This document shows positions 16,378-27,504 of a stretch of DNA of 54,420 nucleotides, piece after piece. Origin of the DNA: Hydrogenophilales bacterium 28-61-23 (GTDB lineage Bacteria > Pseudomonadota > Gammaproteobacteria > Burkholderiales > Thiobacillaceae); NCBI GenBank assembly GCA_002281555.1, contig NCGJ01000016.1:1-54420 (forward strand), written 5' to 3'. Both the position numbers and the translations under genes were made by a program. The notes under the pieces were generated by a model. It was not told where the DNA came from and ran no database searches. It saw only the letters and a list, made by a program, of their open reading frames with translations. Position 1 is the stretch's first letter, and each line of letters starts with the position of its first letter.

Positions 16378-17730
16378 ATGCGCCTGCCTGAACCTGCCCC
16401 CTCATTGGAAAGCGTCTTCGCGCAACTCCTGCCGACTCGGATGGAAGCGGTCATCCAACATGTCAATCCGCTGCCCGCCGGGAAATATCTGCACTGGGAC
16501 GAACTGCGCCGGCGTTCCGTCCCGGATGGGCTGACGCACGCGGAATGGTGGGCGGCGGTGACCTTGGCGCGCGTCTCCTCATTTCAACAACTGCCCTTGC
16601 TGGACAAAGACGGCGCGCCGTTTGTTTTTGCCACGCCCAGCCCGGTGGCCATCGACTTGCACCACATCGACCGCGATGCGGCCGGGCAGATACGCGCGGC
16701 GGGCGATGCGCCGCTTCAGGAGGACTCGCAACGCTACCTGATCGGCTCGTTGATCGAGGAGGCCATCACGTCCAGTCAGTTGGAGGGGGCGTCGACGACG
16801 CGCAAGGTGGCGGCGGCCATGCTGCGCAGCGGGCGCAAGCCGCGCGACCTGAGCGAAAAGATGATCTTCAACAACTACCGGGCCATGGCGCACCTGCGCT
16901 CACTGCGGGCGGTGAAACTCACGCCCGAACATGTGCTGGAACTGCATCGGATGCTGACGGAAGACACGCTGGAAGACCCGGAAGATGCCGGTCGCTATCG
17001 ACGCGATGACGAGGTGCATGTCGTCGATGCGCGCGACAACACGTTGCTGCACGCCCCGCCGCCGCATGCCGAACTGCCGGAGCGCATGCGGCGGCTGTGC
17101 GATTTCGCCAATGCCGACGAGACGTCGCTGCCTTTCGTGCATCCGGTGCCGCGGGCGATCCTGCTGCATTTCATGATCGGCTACGACCACCCGTTCGCCG
17201 ACGGCAACGGGCGCACGGCGCGTGCGCTGTTCTACTGGTCGATGGCGAAGAGCGGCTACTGGCTGATGGAATACACGTCGATCAGCCACATCCTGCGCAA
17301 GGCGCCGGCGCAGTACATGCGCGCCTATCTGCACACGGAAACCGACAAGAACGACACGACCTACTTTCTGCTGCACCAGTTGCAAACGATCCGCCAGGCC
17401 ATCGCCGCCCTGCATGCTTACGTGGCGAAGAAGTCGCGCGAGCAGCAGGAAACCGAGCGCATGCTGGCCAGTTCGCCCAACCTGCGCGGGCGCTTCAACC
17501 ACCGGCAAACGACGCTGCTGAACCATGCCTTGCGCAATGCCGGCGAGGCATATCGGGTGGACGCGCACCAGCGTTCGCACGCCGTGGTGTACCAGACCGC
17601 GCGCCAGGATTTGCTGGCGCTGGAAACGATGGGCCTGCTGGAGAAGACCAAGCAGGGCAATGCGTTTGTGTTTTATGCCCCCGCCGACCTGCGCGAACGG
17701 CTGGCCCGCCTCGCGCAATCGGGCACATGA
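16378..17730 (+). CDS. Fic family protein
   Basis: A 450-residue Fic-domain protein, expected to transfer AMP (or another nucleotide group) to a target protein. The catalytic loop is HPFADGNGRTARAL (about residues 271-284), with the histidine and GNGR all intact. An inhibitory helix of the class II type, SSQLEG (fitting S/T-x3-E-G), lies near residue 137, N-terminal to the Fic core. The C-terminal part (about 370-445) looks like a winged helix, NHRQTTLLNHALRNAGEAY, typical of DUF4172-like or regulatory Fic proteins that may bind DNA. No antitoxin gene is adjacent. The first ATG lacks a ribosome-binding site; paired palindromes directly upstream suggest autoregulation. Confidence 0.92.
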   Translation: MRLPEPAPSLESVFAQLLPTRMEAVIQHVNPLPAGKYLHWDELRRRSVPDGLTHAEWWAAVTLARVSSFQQLPLLDKDGAPFVFATPSPVAIDLHHIDRDAAGQIRAAGDAPLQEDSQRYLIGSLIEEAITSSQLEGASTTRKVAAAMLRSGRKPRDLSEKMIFNNYRAMAHLRSLRAVKLTPEHVLELHRMLTEDTLEDPEDAGRYRRDDEVHVVDARDNTLLHAPPPHAELPERMRRLCDFANADETSLPFVHPVPRAILLHFMIGYDHPFADGNGRTARALFYWSMAKSGYWLMEYTSISHILRKAPAQYMRAYLHTETDKNDTTYFLLHQLQTIRQAIAALHAYVAKKSREQQETERMLASSPNLRGRFNHRQTTLLNHALRNAGEAYRVDAHQRSHAVVYQTARQDLLALETMGLLEKTKQGNAFVFYAPADLRERLARLAQSGT

Positions 17731-17874
17731 GCTCGCGCGCCCACGGCGAAGGCAGGAGCGAAATTTCAGCGTTTACGCCCGGTCGGTCAGGCCAGCGCGT
17801 CGCGCAGCAAGACGGCGACATGCAGCGCCGCGCGCACGGCATTTGCCCCGGCTTGTTTGCCAATGCCGCACCGC

Positions 17875-18252
17875 CTACGCGGCGGACAAAATCGCGCTGA
17901 CCCGCCAGTCGGCTATGCCGACTTCGCCGTTTTCCTCGTAGGCGGAAACAGCCCGGAGCCGCTCGCCTTCGCACAGCGCGCTGACCGACACGCCCGTTTC
18001 CGGCGTATAGACGATGCCGTGCATCGAGCAGCGCAGATAGAGGCCGGTCGGGTCGAAAACCAGGTCTTGCTCGCAGTCGAGCGGGCGCGGCATATGCACG
18101 CAGCGGTTGATGTAGGCGTAGCACTGGCCGTGGAAACGAATCAGCAGGCATTCCTCCTCGCGCGCTTCGAACATCATTTTCAGTTTGAGATGGCGGCCTT
18201 CCGCCAGCGCCGCACTGGCGCAGAAGGGAAACCTCGGCGGGTCGGCGCTCAT
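17875..18252 (-). CDS. Rieske [2Fe-2S] domain protein
   Basis: A 125-residue protein with a Rieske iron-sulfur motif: CVH (about residues 51-53) and, 21 residues on, CSMH, followed by GIVYTPETGVS. There is no signal peptide or membrane anchor, so it is probably a soluble Rieske ferredoxin-like protein. It starts 12 bases after the glgP stop with a good TAGGAGG ribosome-binding site and is therefore likely cotranscribed with glgP; the functional link is not obvious. The 3' end (EVGIADWRVSAI) is duplicated at 16218-16268. Between this gene and fic, 17731-17874 holds no gene I can support. Confidence 0.88.
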   Translation of the reverse strand: MSADPPRFPFCASAALAEGRHLKLKMMFEAREEECLLIRFHGQCYAYINRCVHMPRPLDCEQDLVFDPTGLYLRCSMHGIVYTPETGVSVSALCEGERLRAVSAYEENGEVGIADWRVSAILSAA

Positions 18253-18264
18253 GGCGCGCGCCTC

Positions 18265-20769
<2,505 letters not shown>

Positions 20770-21002
20770 GGGTGAAATTCCGTGGTCGAGGACTATCGGC
20801 ACTGCAAGAAGAGTGCCGGGCCACGGCTGGGCGGAAAGCCGCGCCAGCGCGCGCGGTCGAGCGCTCAAGACGATACGGCGCGCCCCGCGATGAGACGTTG
20901 CGCACCAGGCGAGTGCGCGGCTGGACGGGCGGGTGGGGTTTGCCATACTGGAAGCGTGGTCGGGCCTGGAGCCCGACGCATCGCATTGATCCGGAGGCTA
21001 TC

Positions 21003-22079
21003 GTGTTCGCGCGTGTTTTCGTGAAATTGGGTTGCGTAATGTCATTGCTGGTGTTGGCTGTCGCGTTGCCCATGACGGGTTCTGCGTCGGCGCAGGCCAA
21101 GGAGGCGCGATCGGCCGGCGTCACCCGCATGCATCTGATCGTCGAGCCTTACCAGGCGGCTTTTTATCTGCTGATTCCGGAGGGCTGGCGCACCGAGGGC
21201 GGCATGCGGCCGAGCGGCGTGGCCTGGAACAAGCTGGATCTGGTGGAAAGCAACATCGGTTTTCGCGCCACGTCGCCCGATGGCCAGTCGCGCTTCGGCT
21301 GGTATCCGAGGTTCTATTTCGTCGACCCGGCCGTTTATGTCCGTTCCAGCGGCGGGATTTTGCATCCGGCGCTCGGTAGCGTGATGGACGGGGCATGGGT
21401 CTATCCGGCCATGGGGGTGGCCGACTTCGCCCGCCAAATCGTGTTTGGCCGGATCGCCCGCCAGGAACTGGGCCGAGCCCGTCTGGTCGGGCATTTCGTG
21501 GAAGTGCCGGCGCTACGAAAACTCGCGCCCCAGGTCGCCACCCAGGTTCAGGCCGGTTATGTGGATTTCGAGCTGGAAGAGGGCGGCAAACCGATGCGCG
21601 GTCGCCTCTACACCACGTTGTTTACGCTGGGGGATTCCGGCTTGTGGTCGAACATCGGCACCGCCGCCTGGATCGCGCCCGCCAGCCGGGTGCGGGAGGA
21701 CAGTCGGCTGATGGAATACAGCCTGCGTACTTTTCGGCTCAATCCGGAATGGGTGAAGCAGGCCACGGCCGCGGAAATCAAACGCGGCGCGGAAATGGCC
21801 CGGGTGACGCGTGACATCAACGAGGCGGATCGACGCTGGCAGGCGGAACGGCTGGCCCGTTCCTCGGAGACCCAGACGGAGTTCTACAAGGTGCTGACTG
21901 GCCAGATCGAAACCCGCGATCCGGAAACCGGCAAGGAAAGCTGGCTACCCGCCTACAAGCACGCTTTCACCGATGGCCGCGGCAACTACGCGGTGACCGA
22001 CAACGATTCCGCGGCCGCTCAGTTGCAATCGGGCAGCGACTGGCGTCCGTTGCGGATCATCGACCGGAATGCGCGCTGA
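21003..22079 (+). CDS. Secreted protein of unknown function
   Basis: About 358 residues, starting at a GTG preceded at five bases by GGAGG. The N-terminus is a signal peptide (VKLGCVMSLLVLAVALPM, then TGSASAQA with probable cleavage after AQA), so the protein is periplasmic or exported. The mature part contains HLIVEPYQAAFYLLIPEGWR, FGWYPRFYFVDPAVYVRSSG and a C-terminal DPETGKESWLPAYKHAFTDG segment, which resembles repeated Trp/Tyr-rich substrate-processing domains but is not a family I can name. An in-frame ATG at 21039 is possible but lacks a ribosome-binding site. Its last 23 bases overlap the convergent small gene at 22057. Confidence 0.8.
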   Translation: MFARVFVKLGCVMSLLVLAVALPMTGSASAQAKEARSAGVTRMHLIVEPYQAAFYLLIPEGWRTEGGMRPSGVAWNKLDLVESNIGFRATSPDGQSRFGWYPRFYFVDPAVYVRSSGGILHPALGSVMDGAWVYPAMGVADFARQIVFGRIARQELGRARLVGHFVEVPALRKLAPQVATQVQAGYVDFELEEGGKPMRGRLYTTLFTLGDSGLWSNIGTAAWIAPASRVREDSRLMEYSLRTFRLNPEWVKQATAAEIKRGAEMARVTRDINEADRRWQAERLARSSETQTEFYKVLTGQIETRDPETGKESWLPAYKHAFTDGRGNYAVTDNDSAAAQLQSGSDWRPLRIIDRNAR

Positions 22080-22380
22080 GCGGACGGAGCGCATTCGCAA
22101 AGTAACCCGCATGAGCGGCGTTACTGGCGGTTTCCTGCTCGGCGAGCGCCAGATGCATCTGCTCGATCGCATTGACCAGGATGCGGATGTCCGTGCTGTG
22201 CAGGTGCGGGTAGGTTTCGTGGATGACGCGAAGGGCAAGAATGTCGATCGGAGTGCCCGCCCAGTCATGGCGGTTGTGGAACAGGTGGTCGATATGCGTG
22301 CGGGCTTGCGGATAGATGGCGCGCAAAAGAGGGTGGTGGCGGCGTTCGTTGGCGAGCTGTGGTTCGGTATGTGTGTCCAT
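22057..22380 (-). CDS. Small hypothetical protein
   Basis: About 107 residues from the ATG at 22380, which has GGAG at a good distance; a start at 22413 would add eleven residues. The sequence is rich in histidine and includes HHPLLRAIYPQARTHIDHLF, then DILALRVIHETYPHLHSTDI and LVNAIEQMHLALAEQE, suggesting a helical soluble protein. I do not recognise a family. Its 3' end overlaps the end of the convergent secreted-protein gene by 23 bases. Codon usage agrees with neighbouring genes, so I consider it real. Confidence 0.6.
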   Translation of the reverse strand: MDTHTEPQLANERRHHPLLRAIYPQARTHIDHLFHNRHDWAGTPIDILALRVIHETYPHLHSTDIRILVNAIEQMHLALAEQETASNAAHAGYFANALRPLSAHSGR

Positions 22381-22490
22381 GATCGGTCTCCAGTTGGGTT
22401 CGAAGCCAGACATCCGGCGTATACCAGTCTAGTTTTTTTGTCGGATATTGCCAGGCTCGGCCATGCCCGCTACACGCGCCGTGGCGCGTG

Positions 22491-22841
22491 TCACTTCACC
22501 AGCACGAACAATTCCGGGTAAACGCGCTTGTAGTCAATCAGGTTTTGCACGGTCAGCGGCGTGAGTTCCTTGGCGGCAACCCAGATGCGTAAGGCGTTTT
22601 CGTTCGGTCGGGTCAGTGCGGCGGGCAGGGCGGCCCAGGCATCCCAGTCGATGGCCGACAATCGCGCGCGCACTTCCGCCGGCAGGTTGCGCGCGGTTTC
22701 CGCCAGCGTGCCGAGCAGTTGGAAGGTCTGCAGCCGGGTCAGGCGGCTGGCGAAAAACTCCCGGTCGTCGAGTTCCTCGGTCAGCACCAGGATGTCCAGT
22801 CCGGTCTGTTCCATCAGGCCCAGCATGGCGGCGGTCAGCAT
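22491..22841 (-). CDS. Small helical protein, last gene of the SagB-like operon
   Basis: A 116-residue protein, mostly helical, beginning MLTAAMLGLMEQTGLDILVL and containing RLQTFQLLGTLAETARNLPA and AIDWDAWAALPAALT. The arrangement is faintly reminiscent of HEPN/HepT-like four-helix proteins, but the usual R-x4-6-H active site is absent, so I leave the family open. Its start overlaps the end of the preceding gene by seven bases, indicating translational coupling in a three-gene operon with a TPR-like protein and a SagB-type oxidoreductase. Function unknown. Confidence 0.65.
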   Translation of the reverse strand: MLTAAMLGLMEQTGLDILVLTEELDDREFFASRLTRLQTFQLLGTLAETARNLPAEVRARLSAIDWDAWAALPAALTRPNENALRIWVAAKELTPLTVQNLIDYKRVYPELFVLVK

Positions 22842-23290
22842 GCTTCGCTTTCCGGCCGCATCAAGGCCTCGACCACCGACGCGCCGCTGCCGTCTTCCGG
22901 GTCCAGCCGCAGCAGGCTGTCCAGGTAGGGCCGAGCGGCGATTTCGTGGCCGTCGCGCAAGGCGAGGAAGGCCAGGGCTTTGAGCGCGAGCAGCGCATCG
23001 CTGGCGAGCGGCGGGGCGATTTCCGCCCATTGGGCACGCGTCCAGCTTTCGAAATCTCCGCTCATGCCGGCCCGGCGCGCGGCCTCGGCCAGGGCGCGGG
23101 CGGCGAGGCCGCGAGCCAGGTCGAAGCGGCGCTGGCGGTTGTAGAACTTGTAGCCGATGCGCAGCAGCGGCAAGGGATCCGGGGCCTGGGCGCAGGCGCA
23201 CTGGATCAGGAAATCGCTCCGCGTCGGGTCTTCCCGATAGCAGGCCATGGCCTCGGCCAGCAACGTTTCGGCGGGGAGGGACGTAGTCAT
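22835..23290 (-). CDS. TPR-like helical-repeat protein
   Basis: A 151-residue protein made of paired helices. Segments such as LLRIGYKFYNRQRRFDLARG, LAARALAEAARRAG, ALKALAFLALRDGHEIAARP and YLDSLLRLDPEDGSG have the hydrophobic spacing of tetratricopeptide repeats, so a scaffold or partner-binding role is likely. It is placed between the SagB-like gene (nine-base gap) and a small helical gene (seven-base overlap). Nothing in the sequence suggests catalysis. It could be a partner protein for the flavoenzyme encoded upstream. Confidence 0.7.
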   Translation of the reverse strand: MTTSLPAETLLAEAMACYREDPTRSDFLIQCACAQAPDPLPLLRIGYKFYNRQRRFDLARGLAARALAEAARRAGMSGDFESWTRAQWAEIAPPLASDALLALKALAFLALRDGHEIAARPYLDSLLRLDPEDGSGASVVEALMRPESEAC

Positions 23291-23299
23291 GGCCGGTAC

Positions 23300-24880
23300 T
23301 CACGCATAGGCGGGCAGAGTCAGCAGGCGGGCGTCGTCGACCGGCATGCCGATGGCGTAGTGGTAGATCACCTGCCAGCGGGTGTCGGTCAAGCCGAGCA
23401 CCTCGTGAACGGCATCGTCGAAGAAACAGCCGATGCCGGTGCCGCGCCAGCCGGCGGCCTCCGCCTCCAGCGTGGCGCAGTGGCCCAGCATGCCCGCCTC
23501 CCAGTGCAGGTGGCGGTAAGCGGCGGGATCGGCGTCGATGGGGGCGTCGAACTCGGCGATGAACATCAGGGTGAAGGCGCTCATGGCGGCGATGTCCTGA
23601 TGGCAGGACAGGTTGCGGGCGGTGCGTTCGGCGCGGGCGGAAATCAGGCGGTAGAGGGGCAGTTCCGCGTCGGCGCTGGCCCACTCGAACTCCTGGCGCA
23701 GCGCCGCGCCCAGGCCGGTCAGGCCGGACTCGGAACGGGGCAGGATGTAGAGCCCGGCGGGCAGCCCTTCGACGCGATGCGCCAGCAAGACCGGATGCAC
23801 CCGTGGCGTGGCTTGCCACATGCGCCAGACCGGCCCGGCGCCGGTCGGCAGCAGGCTGGCGAGGATGCGGCGAAACACCGGCGCGGGCAGGATCGAGCCG
23901 CCATCGAAGGCCTGGGCGCTGCGGCGCTGGAGGAGTACCCGAGTGGCGGCAAGCTCATCCGCGCGCGCTTCCGGCGCCGGACGGTCCACTTCCGTTTGAT
24001 GGAAAACGGGCAGCGGCCCCCGGCTTGCGGCGGCCACCTCGTCGATCACCGGCCATTGGTACAGGGGACGCGGGTCGAGCAGACTGGGGACACCGCTCCA
24101 CTCGTCCCAGTTCAGGGGTGGGAAAAGTACGTCGCGGCTTTCCCCGGCGTGCAGGGCGACGATGACATCGGCCTCTTCCGCCTCCACCCCGGCGTAGTCT
24201 TCGGCCCGATCCGTGCCCAGGCAGTGCGCGACGGCTTCCGGCGGCAGCGACACCAGCCGGGCCTGCCAGCCGAACAGCGCGGCGGCGTGGGCGACGGCGG
24301 CGAGGACGTGACCCATGTCCAACTGACAGTAGCGGAACGCCCGCTCGCCGTATTTCCAGGCCTCGCGCCAGGTAATCGAGGAAAAACCCAGCCACAGGCC
24401 GGGCTGGTTCGAGGCGGTGACGCTGCTGGCACGCCATTCCAGGCTGTGGTCGCGGCATTGATAGTGGTAGAGCCCGTCCGCCAGACCGTCCACCCAGTAA
24501 GCGATGACCCAGGTTTCGGTCGGATGCAGGTTGCCGGAGGAGGGATGCGCCCGCAGCGCCCAGCGATTGCCGGCATATTCCTTCCAGGCGGTGATGGCGA
24601 CGCAAAGGCGCAGGCAGGCGCTCAGGTTGTCCGTGTCGAACGGCTCCGGGGCGCGCTGCGCGGCCAGTGCCGACCAGGCGATCTGCCGCGCCGGTGTTTG
24701 TCGCGGCAGGCCGTACCAGCGCGTCCCGGCCCAAGTCCGGAACGGGTCCGGCTGGGCGTCCCAATCCAGGCTGCCGGGGCCTTCGGCATAGCGCTCGAAC
24801 TGGTGTTTGGTGCGCTGGTGGTAGGCGCGAACCGTGCCGGTGGGCGCTGTGTTCGAATCTTTGTGCGGGTCTTTGTTCAT
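23300..24880 (-). CDS. SagB-type nitroreductase/dehydrogenase (two-domain)
   Basis: A 526-residue protein with two tandem nitroreductase-fold domains, as in SagB-like dehydrogenases of thiazole/oxazole peptide clusters. The first domain shows RAHPSSGNLHPTETWVIAYW (about residues 110-130), a typical FMN-binding stretch; the second shows LLQRRSAQAFDGGSILPAPV and RHLHWEAGMLGHCATLEAEA with GTGIGCFFDDAVHEVLGLT. No cyclodehydratase or precursor peptide gene is nearby, so a natural-product role is not supported by context. It heads a three-gene minus-strand operon with two small helical proteins. FMN-dependent redox activity is expected; the substrate is unknown. Confidence 0.85.
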   Translation of the reverse strand: MNKDPHKDSNTAPTGTVRAYHQRTKHQFERYAEGPGSLDWDAQPDPFRTWAGTRWYGLPRQTPARQIAWSALAAQRAPEPFDTDNLSACLRLCVAITAWKEYAGNRWALRAHPSSGNLHPTETWVIAYWVDGLADGLYHYQCRDHSLEWRASSVTASNQPGLWLGFSSITWREAWKYGERAFRYCQLDMGHVLAAVAHAAALFGWQARLVSLPPEAVAHCLGTDRAEDYAGVEAEEADVIVALHAGESRDVLFPPLNWDEWSGVPSLLDPRPLYQWPVIDEVAAASRGPLPVFHQTEVDRPAPEARADELAATRVLLQRRSAQAFDGGSILPAPVFRRILASLLPTGAGPVWRMWQATPRVHPVLLAHRVEGLPAGLYILPRSESGLTGLGAALRQEFEWASADAELPLYRLISARAERTARNLSCHQDIAAMSAFTLMFIAEFDAPIDADPAAYRHLHWEAGMLGHCATLEAEAAGWRGTGIGCFFDDAVHEVLGLTDTRWQVIYHYAIGMPVDDARLLTLPAYA

Positions 24881-24950
24881 CTCGCTTTCATAGCACGAAT
24901 CGGCCCGATGACCAGGGCGGACCAGTCCGGAGCGGATGCGTCATGCGACC

Positions 24951-25511
24951 TCACACCGCGCCGTGATAGGCGCGCTTGGCGTCGGTGGCGCGGCTCAGCG
25001 CCTCCGCCAGGGGCACGCTTTCGTAGCTTGGGCGGTAATCCTGGTAGGCCTGGTACAGCGTGACGACCTTCTCGCCGCTGCTCTGGCCCTTGAAATCGCT
25101 CTTGTCCAGCTTCAGTTCGTCGATCAGTTCATTCCAGATCAGGCCATCGGACAGCGGCAGCAGGACAAAGCCGACGCCGGCCAGTTCGACCCGCATCGGC
25201 TTGGCGATGTTGACCACGAGAAGCAGCGCGCCCATGCCGGGGGTGAACCAAGCCTGGTACTTCTCGACGAAGGCGTTCAGTTGGGCGATTTCGTCAAGCG
25301 AGCCGGCAATGAATTTCAAATGTTCCGCGTCGGCCAGCAGCACGGCGCCGACCATGGTCGCCAGCGGCGGTTTGCGCCGGCCCATGGCGTCGGCGACCTC
25401 GCCCTCGATCAGAACCAGATCGCCGCGATAGGCTTGCAGGCCGGGGCCGGCGCTGTCCTTGAAATTGCTGTTGAAGAGCAGGCCTTGGGATTCGAAAGTG
25501 TCGAGCAGCAT
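24951..25511 (-). CDS. Hypothetical protein (186 residues)
   Basis: A soluble-looking protein with no signal peptide, beginning MLLDTFESQGLLFNSNFKDS and containing the hydrophobic stretch FTPGMGALLLVVNIAKPMRV, and LLPLSDGLIWNELIDELKLD. No motif I can assign. It is transcribed on the same strand as the SagB-like operon, 70 bases upstream of it, but the gap makes cotranscription uncertain. The divergent neighbour begins at 25767; the 255 bases between them hold no recognisable promoter elements beyond moderately AT-rich patches. Composition and frame length support a real gene. Confidence 0.65.
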   Translation of the reverse strand: MLLDTFESQGLLFNSNFKDSAGPGLQAYRGDLVLIEGEVADAMGRRKPPLATMVGAVLLADAEHLKFIAGSLDEIAQLNAFVEKYQAWFTPGMGALLLVVNIAKPMRVELAGVGFVLLPLSDGLIWNELIDELKLDKSDFKGQSSGEKVVTLYQAYQDYRPSYESVPLAEALSRATDAKRAYHGAV

Positions 25512-25766
25512 GGAAAGATTTCCCGGGTTGGCAAATAGCTGTTTCCTGCAATTTGCGGGCCATCAACAACGATGCCCGCAACAGCCCGGCCAAATGCGGC
25601 TTCGCGCGCGATGCGCAATCTGCCGGCGCTGTCGCAAAACTGACAACGCCCCGATGGCGTGGCGGATTCCGACCAAACTCCTCGGCGGCCGTCCCCTCTT
25701 GCCACGCCTTCATGCAGAATCCGGCCATTGTCCCAGCCACCTTCCCAGCCACGTTCTCCTAACGAC

Positions 25767-26174
25767 ATGAACCACAACACTCTCCGCGCCCGACTGGTCG
25801 TCTCATTCAAGGCAGAGACGCACGAACTCGAATCCATCGTCGACCTGGATCGCTGCCTCGCGGATGCCGGCGAAGAACCGAATTTCCATCTGCTGCTGGC
25901 TAAGGCGGGCGGGATCGATCCCTACTCCTATCTTTATGAAGCGCTGGAAGCCCACGACATCGAGTTCTCCGACCCCACCGGAATCGCGGCGCTAAGCTGC
26001 CGCGACGGCCAGTTCGACTGGCGGCAATTCGAGCAGCACAGACGCGAAGACCAGGGCTTGCAGGTGGTCAGGGCGATTGCGGAACGGACGCTGGGGGTGC
26101 GCGACCTGGATCAAAACCCGGATCTCAAGGCCGCCTTGCTGGCGGCGTATCGGGCGGGGAAGGGGGATGCGTGA
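25767..26174 (+). CDS. Hypothetical protein (135 residues)
   Basis: A small acidic protein, MNHNTLRARLVVSFKAETHE followed by LESIVDLDRCLADAGEEPNF and AGGIDPYSYLYEALEAHDIE. The regular coding pattern and length support a real gene, and the beginning looks like a beta-strand-rich fold, but I cannot assign a family. I use the ATG at 25767; the upstream sequence has no strong ribosome-binding site. An in-frame region upstream is open but shows no coding character. It lies divergently to the 186-residue hypothetical protein and 118 bases before a flavin reductase gene. Confidence 0.65.
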   Translation: MNHNTLRARLVVSFKAETHELESIVDLDRCLADAGEEPNFHLLLAKAGGIDPYSYLYEALEAHDIEFSDPTGIAALSCRDGQFDWRQFEQHRREDQGLQVVRAIAERTLGVRDLDQNPDLKAALLAAYRAGKGDA

Positions 26175-26291
26175 TGCATCGCAGATGCCATCATCGCTTC
26201 CAGCGCCATCGATCCACCCGATAATCTCGCGCCGCTGGGGGCTGCAAGCGACCTCAAGCGGGCAAAATAACGGGCATTATGGATATTCGAC

Positions 26292-26828
26292 ATGATCAAG
26301 AAATCCTTTCCGCTGGCCAAAGTCTACGCTTTGCTGGAGCCCGGGCCGGTCGTGTTGGTCACCACCGCCGGTGGCGAGCGCCCGAACATCATGACGCTGT
26401 CATGGCACACCATGATCGAGTTTGAGCCGCCGCTGGTGGGTTGCGTCATCAGCAATCGCAATTATTCCTTCGGCCTGTTGCAAGCGGCCGGCGAATGCGT
26501 CATCAACATTCCCAGCCAGGAACTCGCGCAAAAGGTCGTCGGTTGCGGCAATACGTCGGGGGTGGAGGTGGATAAATTCGAGCGGTTTAGCCTGACGCCG
26601 AAACCGGCCGCGCAAGTCGGTGCGCCACTGATCGAGGAGTGTTTTGCAAATCTCGAATGCCGTGTAGTCGACACGACGATGGTGGCCAAATATGGCTTGT
26701 TCGTTGTTGAAGTCGTCAAAGCATGGATCGACCCGACAGTGAAAATGCCGCGCACGATCCACCACCTTGGACACGGAAACTTCATGATTGCCGGTGAACG
26801 GGTCAGGCTGAAGTCGAAGATGAAATAG
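26292..26828 (+). CDS. Flavin reductase family protein
   Basis: A 178-residue protein of the flavin reductase (DIM6/NTAB, split-barrel FMN-binding) family. It shows LEPGPVVLVTTAGGERPNIM near the N-terminus, TLSWHTMIEFEPPLVGCVIS and the family-typical ECVINIPSQELAQKVVGCGN, with GVEVDKFERFSLTPKPA. Such proteins reduce or bind FMN; the partner is not visible here. A stand-alone gene on the plus strand with a downstream convergent gene remnant. Confidence in the family is high; substrate and physiological role are unknown. Confidence 0.9.
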   Translation: MIKKSFPLAKVYALLEPGPVVLVTTAGGERPNIMTLSWHTMIEFEPPLVGCVISNRNYSFGLLQAAGECVINIPSQELAQKVVGCGNTSGVEVDKFERFSLTPKPAAQVGAPLIEECFANLECRVVDTTMVAKYGLFVVEVVKAWIDPTVKMPRTIHHLGHGNFMIAGERVRLKSKMK

Positions 26829-26846
26829 ACCAGTTCACGACTTACG

Positions 26847-27161
26847 TTATCTGGCTGGCAGCATCCGCCCGAGAACTTCGAGCAGGTTGATTTTCTGAAT
26901 TTCAGTCTCGATAGGTTTAGTGCCGCAGCTTGCGGCTTCCAGCGTATCGATCAACGCCGCCAGCCCATCCCCGTGCAGCGCATGCCGTTCGCGCCAGGTA
27001 CCCAGGGTGGTGGGCACAAGGCTGAATCCGCGCATGGCCTGGGTCAGGGCGGGAAGGTCGTTGCTGTCGGCGATGCACTGGAGGTTCGGCTGGATCGCAT
27101 GTTGGGAGAAGCGGTATGAGCGCTGTACAGGCTGAATCCGGGTCTTATGGTTTAACCCTGC
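26847..27161 (-). pseudogene. 5'-truncated gene remnant of unknown family
   Basis: The frame is open for 104 codons back to a TGA at 27162-27164 but has no ATG, GTG or TTG before codon 43 (ATG at 27035), although the upstream part looks coding: RSYRFSQHAIQPNLQCIADS, NDLPALTQAMRGFSLVPTTL, GTWRERHALHGDGLAALIDT. The coherent sequence across the internal ATG suggests the C-terminal end of a longer protein whose beginning was lost. I do not recognise the family. Confidence 0.5.
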
Positions 27162-27164
27162 TCA

Positions 27165-27504
27165 AACGGCGTTTGACCCTGTATTTGAATTGAATTGACT
27201 TCGTGCCACGACTTTCATTGCCACCTTGTTTATCCTTGTCGTTTCCTTGGCCGTCTCCGCCAGACGGGCTGGACGATCGGCCTGCTTGCGCTGGCGTGAA
27301 AAACGGGAAGGCGTCGTTCGATTTGGCTACCAGGCCAAGGGCTAAGCCTCGATTGCGGTTTTCTGATTTTTATCTGGTGAGGCGGTATCGGGCGGTATTC
27401 AGCGCTCGGTTGTCCAACCAGTCTTGTTTTGGAGCAAATCTATGCTGTCAGCCATACCTGCCCTCGCCACCCTTTATCCGAACCGGGCGCTCGGCTGAAT
27501 TTTC
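27165..27504. other. Non-coding gap
   Basis: About 340 bases upstream of the amidotransferase gene. Overlapping open frames exist but their translations (Pro/Ser/Arg-rich, low complexity) show no coding pattern. I see no repeat, terminator or RNA gene here. It probably contains the promoter for the genes starting at 27505. Confidence 0.4.

Noticed and set aside
17775-17874. Short minus-strand frame ending ANAVRAALHVAVLLRDALA after the Rieske gene
   Set aside because: Looks faintly like a protein C-terminus, but is under 30 codons, has no start and no recognisable partner.
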